Below are positions 1 to 9,354 of a stretch of 64,000 nucleotides of DNA, one piece after another (position 1 is the stretch's first letter; every line of letters begins with the position of its first letter). The notes under the pieces were generated by a model. That model was given only the letters and a program-made list of their open reading frames with translations. It was not told the DNA's origin and did not search any database. Both the position numbers and the translations under genes were made by a program. The stretch lies in assembly GCF_035762905.1 (NCBI RefSeq), contig NZ_DASUCC010000135.1:1-64000 (forward strand). The letters run 5' to 3'. The DNA is from DASYTH01 sp035762905. GTDB taxonomy: Bacteria; Actinomycetota; Actinomycetes; Mycobacteriales; Pseudonocardiaceae.

Positions 1-1
1 T

Positions 2-418
2 GCTCGCATCCAGTGCGAGACAGCACTGTCCATGCACCGTCGATACCACGACCGCGAGGGCGAGGCGTACACGCTGGACAACCTGGGATTCATCGCCCAC
101 CGCACGGGCAATCACACACAGGCGGTGGACTATTACCGGCAATCGCTCGCCTTGCATCGACAACGCGGCAACTCCTACGAAATGGCGGCCATCCTCGATC
201 GGATAGGCCACCCACTGATTGCGCTGGGCAGGCCAGAGCAAGCTGGAGCGGCCTGGCAAGAGGCACTCGATCTCTACCAGGCGCAAGACCGCACTACCGA
301 CGCTGTCCGGCTGCGGCATCAACTCCGAGCGGTTGGGCCCGGCGCAGCTGATGGTCTCGCCGAGGGCATCGATGTCGGCGCCGTGCCAGAAGTCCACGAC
401 CTGATCACCGATCCCTGA
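2..418 (+). CDS. C-terminal TPR part of a STAND/AfsR-like regulator (partial, 5' end outside window)
   Basis: The frame is open from the first complete codon at position 2, so the gene begins upstream of the window. The visible 138 residues carry about two tetratricopeptide repeats: a YTLDNLGFIAHRTGNHTQAV helix pair and a YEMAAILDRIGHPLIALGRP helix pair, followed by a GAAWQEALDLY helix. This matches the tail of NB-ARC/TPR actinobacterial regulators such as those at 22,283-24,874 and 52,874-57,595 in this window. The last ~30 residues (after LRHQLRAVG) are not TPR-like and overlap by 14 bases the 3' edge of an integrase remnant on the other strand. The original stop may therefore have been lost through recombination at this point. 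Function as a regulator is inferred from the family; no DNA-binding part is visible. Confidence 0.7.
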   Translation, partial: ARIQCETALSMHRRYHDREGEAYTLDNLGFIAHRTGNHTQAVDYYRQSLALHRQRGNSYEMAAILDRIGHPLIALGRPEQAGAAWQEALDLYQAQDRTTDAVRLRHQLRAVGPGAADGLAEGIDVGAVPEVHDLITDP

Positions 419-1040
419 CCGCAACTCGACGAGCAGCCGTGGGCTGATGCAGCGGGGTCAGGTCAGTGCGTTTGTGGTCGAAGGTGATTGCACCGTAAGG
501 GATAGCCGTGGGGCTGGTGAACAAGAACGGTTCGCCGCCGTTGCGGAGATCGTTCCTCAGCCTGGCGATCAAGAAGGGTGGCAGGATGATGGCGCGGACC
601 GAGGCGGGTGTCTTGGGTGGTCCGAGCCAGATCCGAGGCGCGGACTCGTGTAGCGCGCCGACGTTGGGGTCGATGGTGATGGTGCCGCGGTCCAGGTCGA
701 CCTGGTCGCGCTGGAGCCTGGCGATCTCACCCTTTCGACACCCGGTCCACGCGGGATCACCAGCAGGCCGGCCGCAAGATCGCCCAACTGGGCGGTCCGC
801 ACGACTTGCTCGGGCATCGCCCACACCCGTTCCCGCGGTGCTGGGGCTTGGTCACGCCTGCGGACCGCCGTCGCCGCCGCACCGGTTTGGCCGACATCAA
901 TCGTCTATCGACTGCGTCGTCGCGGATCATGGACAGGATCGTGCGCAGCGTGACCACCTAGGACGCGCGTACCGCCGCCGTAGCTGCTTCAACCATTCGG
1001 CCCCTGCGTAGGCGGTGATCTCACCCAGCCTGAGTGCATC
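405..1040 (-). pseudogene. degenerate tyrosine recombinase/phage integrase
   Basis: Fragments of one integrase lie in successive frames on the minus strand. From 5' to 3': a core-binding segment around 960-1,035 (EWLKQLRRRYARP); TLRTILSMIRDDAVDRRL around 900-957; MPEQVVRTAQLGDLAAGLLV around 780-826; then the start of the catalytic domain, RKGEIARLQRDQVDLDRGTI, with GPPKTPASVRAIILP downstream (410-740). The R-x-GE-x-x-x-L box carries the first catalytic Arg of the family. The C-terminal HxxR and Tyr boxes are not present before the stop at 405. At least three frameshifts are needed to join the pieces, so the gene is dead. It probably marks an old integration next to the truncated regulator. 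Confidence 0.75.
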
Positions 1041-1226
1041 CGGAAGTCCGTGATGAGCCTGCATTCGCGGCGCCGCAGGTCGATCACTACGGGGTGGAGC
1101 CGCGTCCAGCACGAGCCAGTTGCCGAGGCCGCACAACGCAGAGCCAGGTGGTAGTCCAGCTGTGCCGCGTCGGCCCATCCGAGTGGGTGCGGTGGATGGG
1201 CCGATGCGCTGTCGATGGTGTCGGGG

Positions 1227-4200
1227 TTACCACCCGTTGGCGATGACGACTCCGAGTCCGTCGGACCACAGGCCGTGGCCGTCGCCGGTGAACATGCGGA
1301 TGGTGCCGTTGGTGGGGTGGCGGGCGATGAGGTCGGGGTGGGTGGGGTCGCTGTTGTAGTTGACCAGGGCGACGAACGTCCAGCCGTTGAAGCCGCTACC
1401 CATCTGGATGCCGTTGTCGTTGTAGTGACCGCCGGTGGCGTCTCCGGTGTAGAGCTTGAGGGTGTCGTTGGGGCTGTAGCGGGTGAGGATGTCGTGGTGG
1501 CCGTCGGTGTTGAAGTCGATGATGCCGAACGGGGTGTAGGCCGAAGACAGTCCCCCGCCGATGGCGACGCGGTTTCCGGCGCCGCTGGTGAGGTCGCCGG
1601 GGTAGAGCCATTCGGTGCCCGCGCTGTCGGCGGCGATCACGTCGAAGTGGCCGTCGTGGTTCCAGTCGGCGACGCCGTAGGGGGTGAAGCCGTTCCAGCC
1701 GACGCCGAAGAGCAGGCCGGGGGCGAAGCCGGTGGGTGAGCCGCGGTAGATCAGCTCGTCGCCGTTGACGTTGTTGCGGACGATGAGGTCGGGGTAGTTG
1801 TCGTGGTTGAAGTCGGCGATGCCGAATGGGGTGAGCTGGTGCCAGCCGGCGGCGCCGACGGTGCTGGGTGGCCCGAGGATGCCGGAGGGCAGCCGCTGGA
1901 ACTGCAGTAGCTGACCGGCCGGGTTGGCCGCGTAGAAGTCGGTCTGCATCTGGTTGGTGGCGGGGTTTTTCCAGTTGACCGCGCCCAGCGGAATCAGGCC
2001 GGCGCTGACCGGCGGGATCACGGTGCCGGCGGCGGCCAGGGTGCCGTAGGTGCCGGCGGCGTTGCCCGCAGTGTAGGTCGACGCCCCGGTGGACTTGATG
2101 CTCCACAGGTCGGGGTTGCCGTCTTTGTTGGTGTCGTTGGCGACGATGCCGGGGGCGTTGGTCAGGGTGAGCGCCGAGGTGGCGGATTTGGCCAGGGTGT
2201 AGGTCGCGTCGGTGAACCAGTTGAGGTTGTAGCAGTCGGCGGTGCAGTTGGTGCTGTAGAGGTCGAGCTTTCCGGTGGTGTTGTCTCGGACCAGTAGGGC
2301 GGGTTGGCCGCCTCGGGTGGTGCCGGTGATGGTCTTGGTTGACCAGTCGATGGTGTCGTCGAGGACGACGGCGGCGGTGCCGTAGAGGCCGGTGCCCATG
2401 CCGTGTTCGAACCACCAGAGTTGGTGGTCGCCGTTGTTGTTGACGACGGCGAGCAGGTCGGGGTAGGCGCCGTCGGTGGACGGCAGGCTGTCCTCGGGCA
2501 GATGGCCGATGGCGGTGATCTGGGTGATGGTCTGGGTCTGGCCGGCGGCCGGCATCGGTTCCCAGTTGGGGTCCAGGAACGAGCCGCCGAACAGCCCGCT
2601 GATGGTGCCGGAGGCCAGGCTCAGCGCGGATCCGTCGCCGGGGCCGGTGTAGATGCTCACTGTGCCGTTGGGGGCCACGGCGAGGATGTCCTGCATGCCG
2701 GAGCCGGTGAACTGCCCGGTGGTGACCAGGGTGCCGGCCCAGTCCTGCGGCGAGCCGACCGTGGTGGTCAGCGCGGTGCCGCGGATGCCGATGTTGGTCG
2801 GCGTGCGCAGTCCCCCGTTGCCGTTACCCGGGGTGAGCCACAGACCGGCGGCGGTGCCACCCGTGCCGCCGACGGTGAGCAGGTCCGGGTTGCCGTCCCC
2901 GGTCAGGTCCCCTTCGACATCCGGGTTGTCCGGGCGGGTGGCCAGTACGACGTGCTGGGCGGCGGGGCTCGGGGTGCCCACACTGGACAGTGCCTGCACG
3001 GTGAGCATGTTCGGACCGATGCGGGTGGGAGTGATGGCGCCGGTCCAGGCACCGTTGGTGGCGTTGACCGTGATCGGCAGGCCGCCGCCCAGCTGGTAGC
3101 GGTACTGGGTCGGGGTGGAACTGCCGGCGGGCGGGGTGAAGGTGACGGTTCCGGGCGTGCGGACCGGCTTACCGGTGACCCCGTCGTCGGGGTAGTCGGT
3201 GGATTGGATGTCGGGCACACCGGGTTGGGACTGGTCGACCTGGAACTTGCACAGCGGAGTCCAGCCGGAGTAGAGCAACCCGTCGAACACCCGCGCGGTC
3301 CAGGAGTAGCTGCCGTTGCCCAGCGTGTTCTGCGGGATCGGCACGATGGTCCAGGCGCCCGCGGTGGTCTGCACCGTGGGACTGGCCACGACCGTGCCGG
3401 TGCCCAGGTTGGTCACCACGAACTGCGCTTCCAGCGGCTTGGCCACGCCGTCGGAGGCCACCACCGTCTGCACGCCCAGGGACAGGTCGGTCTTACCGAT
3501 CGCCGGGTATGGCGTCGCGCTGGTGCACCACATGACCGGGGAGGTGAACGTGTTGGACGGGGTCACCGGGGTGACGTCCCAGTTGACGGACAGCGTGGCA
3601 TTCCACTGGGTGAACTTCTTCCACCCGTTTCCGGTGCTCTCATCGGCCGCGCGCAGCCCGTAGGTGGAGGTGCCGGTCCGGTTGTTCACCGCGTAGCGCA
3701 GCTGGTCGGTGACGTTGGCGGACATGGCACCGCCGCAAGTGCCGGAGGCACCGGGAGTGGCGAAAACGGCAGGTTTGGTGTTCCAGTCTGTGCTCGGCCC
3801 GATGGGGTTGGTCCAGTCCACATAGGTGATGGAGTTGCAGTTGACGGCGTACTGCTGAGTGAAGTTGACCTGCGCCGAAATGATCGCGGTGTTGTAGAGA
3901 CCAGCGATGTTCCACTGGAAGTAGGAACGAGTGACACCGATCCCGTTGCACCCGTTGGGCGGGGGCCCGGGCCAGACGCAGTGGCCGATCTGCGCTTCGC
4001 CGCTCTGGTGCCAACCCTTGTAGTCGGGCTTGCCGGACTCGACCTCGGCCCAGTCGCCGTAGGCGCTCCAGACGTTGGGCTGCAGGGTCGGGTCGATCAT
4101 GACCGGGTACACGGTCTTCGGGTCGGACAGCATCGCCCGGTCCGGCGTCACGTCGATGCCGGCCGAGGAGGCGGCGACGGCCATGATCGCGGTGCGGGCG

Positions 4201-5072
4201 GCCATGCCCGGGGCCTGTGGGGTGGAGGCCATGGGTTCACCGGTCGTGGCGTCGATCGGCGCGCCGCCGGTGGCCTCGACGAGTCGGCGGTCCACGGTGC
4301 CGGGTTTGGCGGCGGTGGCACCGGCCGGCGCCGGGGCGGAGTCCCACATCAGCGCGGGCGGCGAGGAGTAGGCGACCCGGCCGGAGCGGTCCTTGAGGCT
4401 GACCCGGCCCTGGCCGTCGGTGGTCGCGGACAGGTTGCGGCTGCTGGTGCGCAACCGGAGCCGGTCCAGCGCGGGGTGCCGTGCGGCCGCCGGGGTCTTG
4501 ACCACCAGGGTCTGGGCCACACCGCCCTGCTCGTCGGCGGTGACCACCAGATCCACATCCGGCAGCACGCCGGCGTAGGTGGCGGTGCGGCCGGACACGG
4601 TGGGGGTCGGCAGGGTCAGCGGGAAGGTGACGCTGATGTCGTCGCCCCGGTTCTTCAAGGTCATCAGCGGCCCGCTGCCGCCGCCGGAGAGCCGGACCGA
4701 CCCGGTGGTGGCCTTCGGGGAGTAGCTGCCGTCGCCATTACGGACAAGGTTCGCGTCCAGACCAACCCAGCCGTCGCCCCGGCGAACCCGGACCGGACGC
4801 AGGGACACCTGCCGGGTCAGGGTGCCGTTCGGATTGGCCGTGACCTGGGATACCGGGTCGGTCAGCGCCCCCGCGGCGACCGACCTACCGGTGGACCTGG
4901 CCGTGGCCAGTGCCTGCGCCACGTCCAGCTGGTCCGGATTGGACGATGTAGCCGCGGGAGGGCCGGCGCTCGCGACCGTCGGCTGGGTGACCAGTCCGGG
5001 TAGGACGCTGAGCATCAGTGCCGCGGTGACCAGGGTCCGTACGGGCCGCGAGCGACGACCATGACCGTTCAT
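1227..5072 (-). CDS. large secreted FG-GAP/VCBS propeller protein, paralog A
   Basis: 1,281 aa from the ATG at 5,072. The reading frame extends 32 codons further upstream, but the residues after this Met (NGHGRRSRPVRTLVTAALML) form a signal peptide ending near VASA. After the signal comes an N-terminal beta-rich region shared with paralogs B and C (SLRPVRVRRGDGWVGLDA motif) and a DNRLRE-like central domain (ITSAQVNF/NRTGTSTYGLRAADE type motifs). An Ig-like stretch beginning near TPSNTFTSPVMWC follows. The C-terminal ~450 residues hold at least seven FG-GAP/VCBS blades with Ca-binding D-x-N/D-x-D-x-x-D-L loops, such as DLTGDGNPDLLTV, IADFNHDNYPDLIVR and VADWNHDGHFDVIAA. Such propellers accompany RHS proteins and form the TcB head of Tc toxins. 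The exact role here is inferred. The 3' end lies 187 bases from the integrase remnant. Confidence 0.85.
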   Translation of the reverse strand: MNGHGRRSRPVRTLVTAALMLSVLPGLVTQPTVASAGPPAATSSNPDQLDVAQALATARSTGRSVAAGALTDPVSQVTANPNGTLTRQVSLRPVRVRRGDGWVGLDANLVRNGDGSYSPKATTGSVRLSGGGSGPLMTLKNRGDDISVTFPLTLPTPTVSGRTATYAGVLPDVDLVVTADEQGGVAQTLVVKTPAAARHPALDRLRLRTSSRNLSATTDGQGRVSLKDRSGRVAYSSPPALMWDSAPAPAGATAAKPGTVDRRLVEATGGAPIDATTGEPMASTPQAPGMAARTAIMAVAASSAGIDVTPDRAMLSDPKTVYPVMIDPTLQPNVWSAYGDWAEVESGKPDYKGWHQSGEAQIGHCVWPGPPPNGCNGIGVTRSYFQWNIAGLYNTAIISAQVNFTQQYAVNCNSITYVDWTNPIGPSTDWNTKPAVFATPGASGTCGGAMSANVTDQLRYAVNNRTGTSTYGLRAADESTGNGWKKFTQWNATLSVNWDVTPVTPSNTFTSPVMWCTSATPYPAIGKTDLSLGVQTVVASDGVAKPLEAQFVVTNLGTGTVVASPTVQTTAGAWTIVPIPQNTLGNGSYSWTARVFDGLLYSGWTPLCKFQVDQSQPGVPDIQSTDYPDDGVTGKPVRTPGTVTFTPPAGSSTPTQYRYQLGGGLPITVNATNGAWTGAITPTRIGPNMLTVQALSSVGTPSPAAQHVVLATRPDNPDVEGDLTGDGNPDLLTVGGTGGTAAGLWLTPGNGNGGLRTPTNIGIRGTALTTTVGSPQDWAGTLVTTGQFTGSGMQDILAVAPNGTVSIYTGPGDGSALSLASGTISGLFGGSFLDPNWEPMPAAGQTQTITQITAIGHLPEDSLPSTDGAYPDLLAVVNNNGDHQLWWFEHGMGTGLYGTAAVVLDDTIDWSTKTITGTTRGGQPALLVRDNTTGKLDLYSTNCTADCYNLNWFTDATYTLAKSATSALTLTNAPGIVANDTNKDGNPDLWSIKSTGASTYTAGNAAGTYGTLAAAGTVIPPVSAGLIPLGAVNWKNPATNQMQTDFYAANPAGQLLQFQRLPSGILGPPSTVGAAGWHQLTPFGIADFNHDNYPDLIVRNNVNGDELIYRGSPTGFAPGLLFGVGWNGFTPYGVADWNHDGHFDVIAADSAGTEWLYPGDLTSGAGNRVAIGGGLSSAYTPFGIIDFNTDGHHDILTRYSPNDTLKLYTGDATGGHYNDNGIQMGSGFNGWTFVALVNYNSDPTHPDLIARHPTNGTIRMFTGDGHGLWSDGLGVVIANGW

Positions 5073-5192
5073 GATGGGCACGTCAGTCAACTTTCTTCCC
5101 CAATGGCGGGCGTTTGAGCCCATGATCCATTGTGGATCGTGGGCGAGCCGATCCGGTACTGGCAGCACCCCGATCGCTGCCCTGGATCGGTG

Positions 5193-5222
5193 ACCCTACG
5201 CACCCTCGACGTGGTCCAGCAA
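5193..5222 (-). promoter_or_regulatory. putative sigma70-type promoter of paralog A
   Basis: On the minus strand a TTGCTG hexamer (5,222-5,217) and a TAGGGT hexamer (5,198-5,193) are separated by 18 bases. The same arrangement, including the flanking GGTGCGTAGGGTCACC, lies upstream of paralog B at 9,195-9,224. Further upstream both copies carry the 14-mer GTGATCTTTTGTTG (plus-strand 5,235-5,248 and 9,237-9,250). Conservation between two otherwise diverged intergenic regions supports a functional promoter. The predicted leader to the ATG is about 115 bases. Confidence 0.5.
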
Positions 5223-5309
5223 GGCCTGGCCGATGTGATCTTTTGTTGAGGTTATTGGGAATTGATGATGGCGGGTCTCGGGCGGCGCGGCGGTTTTGGC
5301 TCGATACGG

Positions 5310-5346
5310 CGGGTCGCCGGGACGTCGCACACGTCCCGGCGACCCG
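5310..5346 (-). terminator. hairpin terminator after paralog B
   Basis: A perfect 16-bp stem (5,310-5,325 with 5,331-5,346) closes a 5-base loop. It starts 11 bases beyond the stop codon of paralog B on the minus strand. There is no U-tract, as is common for actinobacterial hairpin terminators. Confidence 0.7.
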
Positions 5347-5356
5347 GTGTATGGGG

Positions 5357-8300
5357 TTAGCCGATGACGCCGCCGTGGTCGGTCCAGGTCGTCCATCCGC
5401 TGTAGGGGACGAACGCCTTGTGGGCCAGCTGGTTGTAGGGGGTTCCGCGGGCGAAGAGGTGCAGGTTGCCTTGGTAGACGATGGCGGTGGGATCGGCGAC
5501 GCCTCCGCCGTGGTCGATCCAGACGGTCCAGCCGCTGCCTGGGAAGAACGCCTTCTGGAATAGCCGGTTGCTCGGGTTGCCGACGGCGAAGACATGCAGG
5601 TCGGTTTGGTATTCCACCAGGGTGGGGTCGCCGCTGATGACGCCGCCGTGGTCGATCCAGTTCGACCAACCGCTGCCGGGGTCGAATGTCTTCTGAACCA
5701 GCTGGTTGCCGGGGGTGGCGCGGGCGAAGAGGTGCAGGTTGCCCTGGTAGATGATCGCGGCGGGGGTTCCGGCGATGGATCCGCCCAGATCGACCCAGTC
5801 GGTCCAGCCGCCGCCCGGAGAGAGGGACTTCTGAAGCAGATGGTTGGTGATGCTGTCAACGGCGAAGACGTGCAGGGTGGTGTCGTACTGCACAGCTGTG
5901 GGTGTGCCGGCGATCCTGCCATCGAGGTCATACCATGCTGCCCAGCCGCTGGTGGGGTTGAATGCCTTCTGGAAGGCATGGGTTTCGGGCATTCCGCGCG
6001 CGAACACGTGCAGCGTGTCACCCCAGGTCGTGACCGGCGCTGAACGCACGGATTGGGGGGCAGTCACGCCGGGCGGGATCACGGTGCCGGCGGCGGTCGG
6101 GGTGGCGTAGGTGCCGGCGGCGTTGCCGGCGGTGTAGGTGGCCGTGCCGGTGGGGGTGATGCTCCACAGGTCGGGGTTGCCGTCTTTGTTGGTGTCGTTG
6201 GCGATGATGGTGGGGGCGTTGGCGTGGGTGAGTGCCGAGGTGGCGGGTTTGGCCGGGGTGTGGGTGGCGTCGGTGAACCAGTTGAGGTTGTAGCAGTCGA
6301 CGGTGCAGTTGGTGCTGTAGAGGTCGAGTTGGCCGGTGTTGTTGTCTCGGACCAGCAGGGCCGGTTGGCCGTTTCGGGTGGTGGCGGTGATGGTCTTGGT
6401 TGACCAGTCGATGGTGTCGTCGAGGACGACGGCGGCGGTGGGGTAGAGGCCGGTGCCCATGCCGTGTTCGAACCACCAGAGTTGGTGGTCGCCGTTGTTG
6501 TTGACGATGGCGAGCAGGTCGGGGTAGGCGCTGTCGGTGGACGGCAGGCTGTCCTCGGGTAGGTGGCCGATGGCGGTGATCTGGGTGATGGTCTGGGTCT
6601 GGCCGGCGGCGGGCATCGGTTCCCAGTTGGGGTCGAGGAAGTTGTCGCCGAACAGTCCGGTGGTGGTGCCGGAGGCCAGGCTCAGTGCGGATCCGTCTCC
6701 GGGGCTGGCGTAGATGTGCACTGTGCCGTTGGGGGCCACGGCGAGGATGTCCTGCATGCCGGAGCCGGTGAACTGTCCGGTGGTGACGATGGTGCCGGCC
6801 CAGTCCGCCGGCGAGCCGATCGTGGTGGACCGCGCGGTGCCGCGGATGCCGATGTTGGTCGGCGTGCGCAGTCCGCCGTTGCCGTCACCGGCCGTGAGCC
6901 ACAGGCCTGCGGCGGTGCCGCCGGTACCACCCACGGCGAGCAGGTCCGGGTTGCCGTCTCCGGTCAGGTCCCCGTCGACATCCGGGGCGTCCGGGCGGGT
7001 GGCCAGCACGACGTGTTGGGCGGTGGGACTGGGGGTGCCCACACTGGACAGTGCCTGGACGGTGAGCATGTTGGGGCCGATGCGGGTCGGGGTGATGGTG
7101 CCGGTCCAACTTCCGTTGGTGGCGTTGACCGTGATCGGCATTCCCCCGTTGAGCTGGTAGCGGTACTGGGTCGGGGTGGAACTCCCGGCGGGCGGGGTGA
7201 AGGTGACGGTTCCGGGCGTGCGCACCGGCTTACCGGTGACCCCGTCGTCGGGGTAGTCGGTGGATTGGATGGCGGGCACCCCGGGTTGGGACTGGTCGAC
7301 GTGGAACTTGCACAGCGGTGTCCAGCCGGAGTAGAGCAGGCCGTCGAAGACCCGTGCGGTCCAGGAGTAGTCGCCGTTGCCCAGCGTGCTCTGGCCGATC
7401 GGCACCGTGCTCCAGGACCCGGCGGTGGTCTGCACCGTGGGACTGGCCACGACCGCGCCGGTGGCCAGGTTGGTCACCACGAACTGCGCCTCCAGCGGCT
7501 TGGCCACCCCGTCGGCGGCCACCAGGGTCTGCACGCCGATGAACAGGTCGGTCTTGCCGATCGCCGGATACGGTGTCGCGCTGGTGCACCACATCACCGG
7601 CGAGGTGAATGTGTTGGACGGGGTCACCGGGGTGACGTCGTAGCTGACCGACAGCGTCGCGTTCCACTGGGTGAACTTCTTCCACCCGTTGCCGGTGCTT
7701 TCGTCGGCCGCGCGCAGGCCGTAGGTGGACGTGCCGGTGCGGTTGTTGACCGCGAAGCGGATCTGGTCGGTGACGTTGGTGCCGATGCCGCCGGAGCAGG
7801 TGGCGGCGGCCCCGGGCGTGTTGGCGATGCCCGGCTTGGTGTTCCAGTCGGTGCTCGGTCCGATCGGGTTGGTCCAGTCGATGTAGGTGGTGGAGTTGCA
7901 GTTGACGGCGTACTGCTGGGCGAAGTTCACCTGCGCGGCGATGATCGTGGTGTTGTAGAAACCGGCGATGTTCCACTGGAAGTAGGACCGGGTGACACCG
8001 ATGCCGTTGCAACCGCTGAACACGCAGTGGCCGATCTGCGCCTCACCGGTCTGGTGCCAACCCTTGTAGGTGGGCTTGCCGGACTCGACCTCGGTCCAGT
8101 CGCCGTAGGCACTCCAGACGTTGGGTTGCAGCGTCGGGTCGATCATGACCGGGAACACGGTCTTCGGATCAGTCAACATCGCCTTGTCCGGAACCAAGTC
8201 GATCCCGGTCGCCGTGGCCGACACGCCCACCCGAGCCACCCGCGCCCCCATGCCGGGAACGGCCGCGGTCGAGGTCATCGGGTTGCCGGTCCGAGCATCG

Positions 8301-9130
8301 ATGGCCGCGCCGCCGGTGGCGTCAAGGAGTCTGCGATCCACCGTGCCGGGCTTGGCGGCGGTGGCCCCGGCCGGGGCCGGGGCGGAGTCCCACATCGTGG
8401 CCACCGGCGAGGTGTAGGCGGCTGCTCCCGCGCGGTCGGCCAGGCGCAACCGTCCCGTGTCGTCGGCGGTGACCGTCAGGTCCCGGCTGGATGTGGTCAG
8501 GTGCAGCCGGTCCAGGGCCGGATTGCGTGCCGCGGCCGCCGTCTTGACCACCAGGGTCTGGGCGACCCCGCCCTGCTCGTCCGCGCTGACCACCAGGTCC
8601 ACATCGGGCAGCACCCCGGCATAGGTGGCGGTGCGCCCGGACACGGTCGGCGCCGGCAACGACCGCGGAAACGACAGGCTGATCTGTCGGCCACGATGGG
8701 CCAGGGTCATCAACGGACCACTGCCCCCACTGGAAAGCCGGACCGACCCGGTGCCCGCCCTCGGCGAATAGCTGCCGTCGCCGTTGCGGACCAGGCTGGC
8801 ATCCAACCCGACCCACCCATCGCCGCGGCGCACCCGCACCGGCCGCAGCGACACCTGCCGGGTCAGGGTGCCGTTCGGATGGGCGGTGGTCTGGCTGACC
8901 GGATCGGTCAACCCCTCCGCGACGACCGCCTTGCCGGTGGACCGGGCGACGGCTAACGCCTGCGCCACGCCCATCCGGTCCGGATCGGACACTGAACCGG
9001 CCGGCGGTGCGGCGGTCGCCGGCCGCATGGCCAGCCCGGCGGGCAGGATGCTGAGCAGCAGCGTGGTGGCTACCAAAGTAGACATCCGCCGACGCCCCGG
9101 GCGGTGCACAGTGGACACATCGGTCGGCAT
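5357..9130 (-). CDS. large secreted protein, paralog B: propeller N-terminal half with a lectin-like repeat C-terminus
   Basis: 1,257 aa. The start is the ATG at 9,130, preceded by GGGGGA five bases upstream; residues 1-40 form a signal peptide (MSTLVATTLLLSILPAG core, ATA cleavage). The first ~1,000 residues are nearly the same as paralog A: shared SLRPVRVRRGDGWVGLDA motif, DNRLRE-like domain, Ig-like segment, and FG-GAP blades such as DLTGDGNPDLLAV and NDTNKDGNPDLWSI. After AAGTVIPP (about 6,070) the sequence switches. Instead of the last VCBS blades there are five to six ~48-residue repeats of the type LHVFAVGNPSNRLFQKAF ... GSGWTVWIDHGG, resembling PLL/tectonin-like sugar-binding propeller blades. 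This looks like a C-terminal domain exchange between otherwise near-identical exported proteins. The conserved promoter block lies just upstream. Confidence 0.85.
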   Translation of the reverse strand: MPTDVSTVHRPGRRRMSTLVATTLLLSILPAGLAMRPATAAPPAGSVSDPDRMGVAQALAVARSTGKAVVAEGLTDPVSQTTAHPNGTLTRQVSLRPVRVRRGDGWVGLDASLVRNGDGSYSPRAGTGSVRLSSGGSGPLMTLAHRGRQISLSFPRSLPAPTVSGRTATYAGVLPDVDLVVSADEQGGVAQTLVVKTAAAARNPALDRLHLTTSSRDLTVTADDTGRLRLADRAGAAAYTSPVATMWDSAPAPAGATAAKPGTVDRRLLDATGGAAIDARTGNPMTSTAAVPGMGARVARVGVSATATGIDLVPDKAMLTDPKTVFPVMIDPTLQPNVWSAYGDWTEVESGKPTYKGWHQTGEAQIGHCVFSGCNGIGVTRSYFQWNIAGFYNTTIIAAQVNFAQQYAVNCNSTTYIDWTNPIGPSTDWNTKPGIANTPGAAATCSGGIGTNVTDQIRFAVNNRTGTSTYGLRAADESTGNGWKKFTQWNATLSVSYDVTPVTPSNTFTSPVMWCTSATPYPAIGKTDLFIGVQTLVAADGVAKPLEAQFVVTNLATGAVVASPTVQTTAGSWSTVPIGQSTLGNGDYSWTARVFDGLLYSGWTPLCKFHVDQSQPGVPAIQSTDYPDDGVTGKPVRTPGTVTFTPPAGSSTPTQYRYQLNGGMPITVNATNGSWTGTITPTRIGPNMLTVQALSSVGTPSPTAQHVVLATRPDAPDVDGDLTGDGNPDLLAVGGTGGTAAGLWLTAGDGNGGLRTPTNIGIRGTARSTTIGSPADWAGTIVTTGQFTGSGMQDILAVAPNGTVHIYASPGDGSALSLASGTTTGLFGDNFLDPNWEPMPAAGQTQTITQITAIGHLPEDSLPSTDSAYPDLLAIVNNNGDHQLWWFEHGMGTGLYPTAAVVLDDTIDWSTKTITATTRNGQPALLVRDNNTGQLDLYSTNCTVDCYNLNWFTDATHTPAKPATSALTHANAPTIIANDTNKDGNPDLWSITPTGTATYTAGNAAGTYATPTAAGTVIPPGVTAPQSVRSAPVTTWGDTLHVFARGMPETHAFQKAFNPTSGWAAWYDLDGRIAGTPTAVQYDTTLHVFAVDSITNHLLQKSLSPGGGWTDWVDLGGSIAGTPAAIIYQGNLHLFARATPGNQLVQKTFDPGSGWSNWIDHGGVISGDPTLVEYQTDLHVFAVGNPSNRLFQKAFFPGSGWTVWIDHGGGVADPTAIVYQGNLHLFARGTPYNQLAHKAFVPYSGWTTWTDHGGVIG

Positions 9131-9194
9131 TCGTCCCCCATTTTCGGCAGCCGGGTCAGGTGCTGACAGCCCCCGATTGCTGTCCGGACCGGTG

Positions 9195-9224
9195 ACCCTA
9201 CGCACCACCGGCAGGCTTCGGCAA
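9195..9224 (-). promoter_or_regulatory. putative sigma70-type promoter of paralog B
   Basis: TTGCCG (9,224-9,219, minus strand), an 18-base spacer and TAGGGT (9,200-9,195), inside the sequence block that is duplicated in front of paralog A. The leader to the ATG at 9,130 would be roughly 60 bases. The divergent RHS gene starts at 9,355, so the 224-base intergenic region probably serves both directions. Confidence 0.5.
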
Positions 9225-9354
9225 GACCTGACGCCAGTGATCTTTTGTTGGAATCACAGGGAATCCCGGGGATGGTCAGTGTCGGGTCGGTGTGGCAGAG
9301 TGCGGGACCCTGCCATCGGTCATCGGCGATGACGTGACGTGTCGGAGGCTCTGC

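Noticed and set aside
2403..5003. Long plus-strand frame (866 codons) opposite paralog A, and the similar one at 6,563-8,956 opposite paralog B
   Set aside because: Antisense shadows of high-GC genes: no start signal, composition dominated by G/A/V/R, no domain; the minus-strand genes have signal peptides and repeats.
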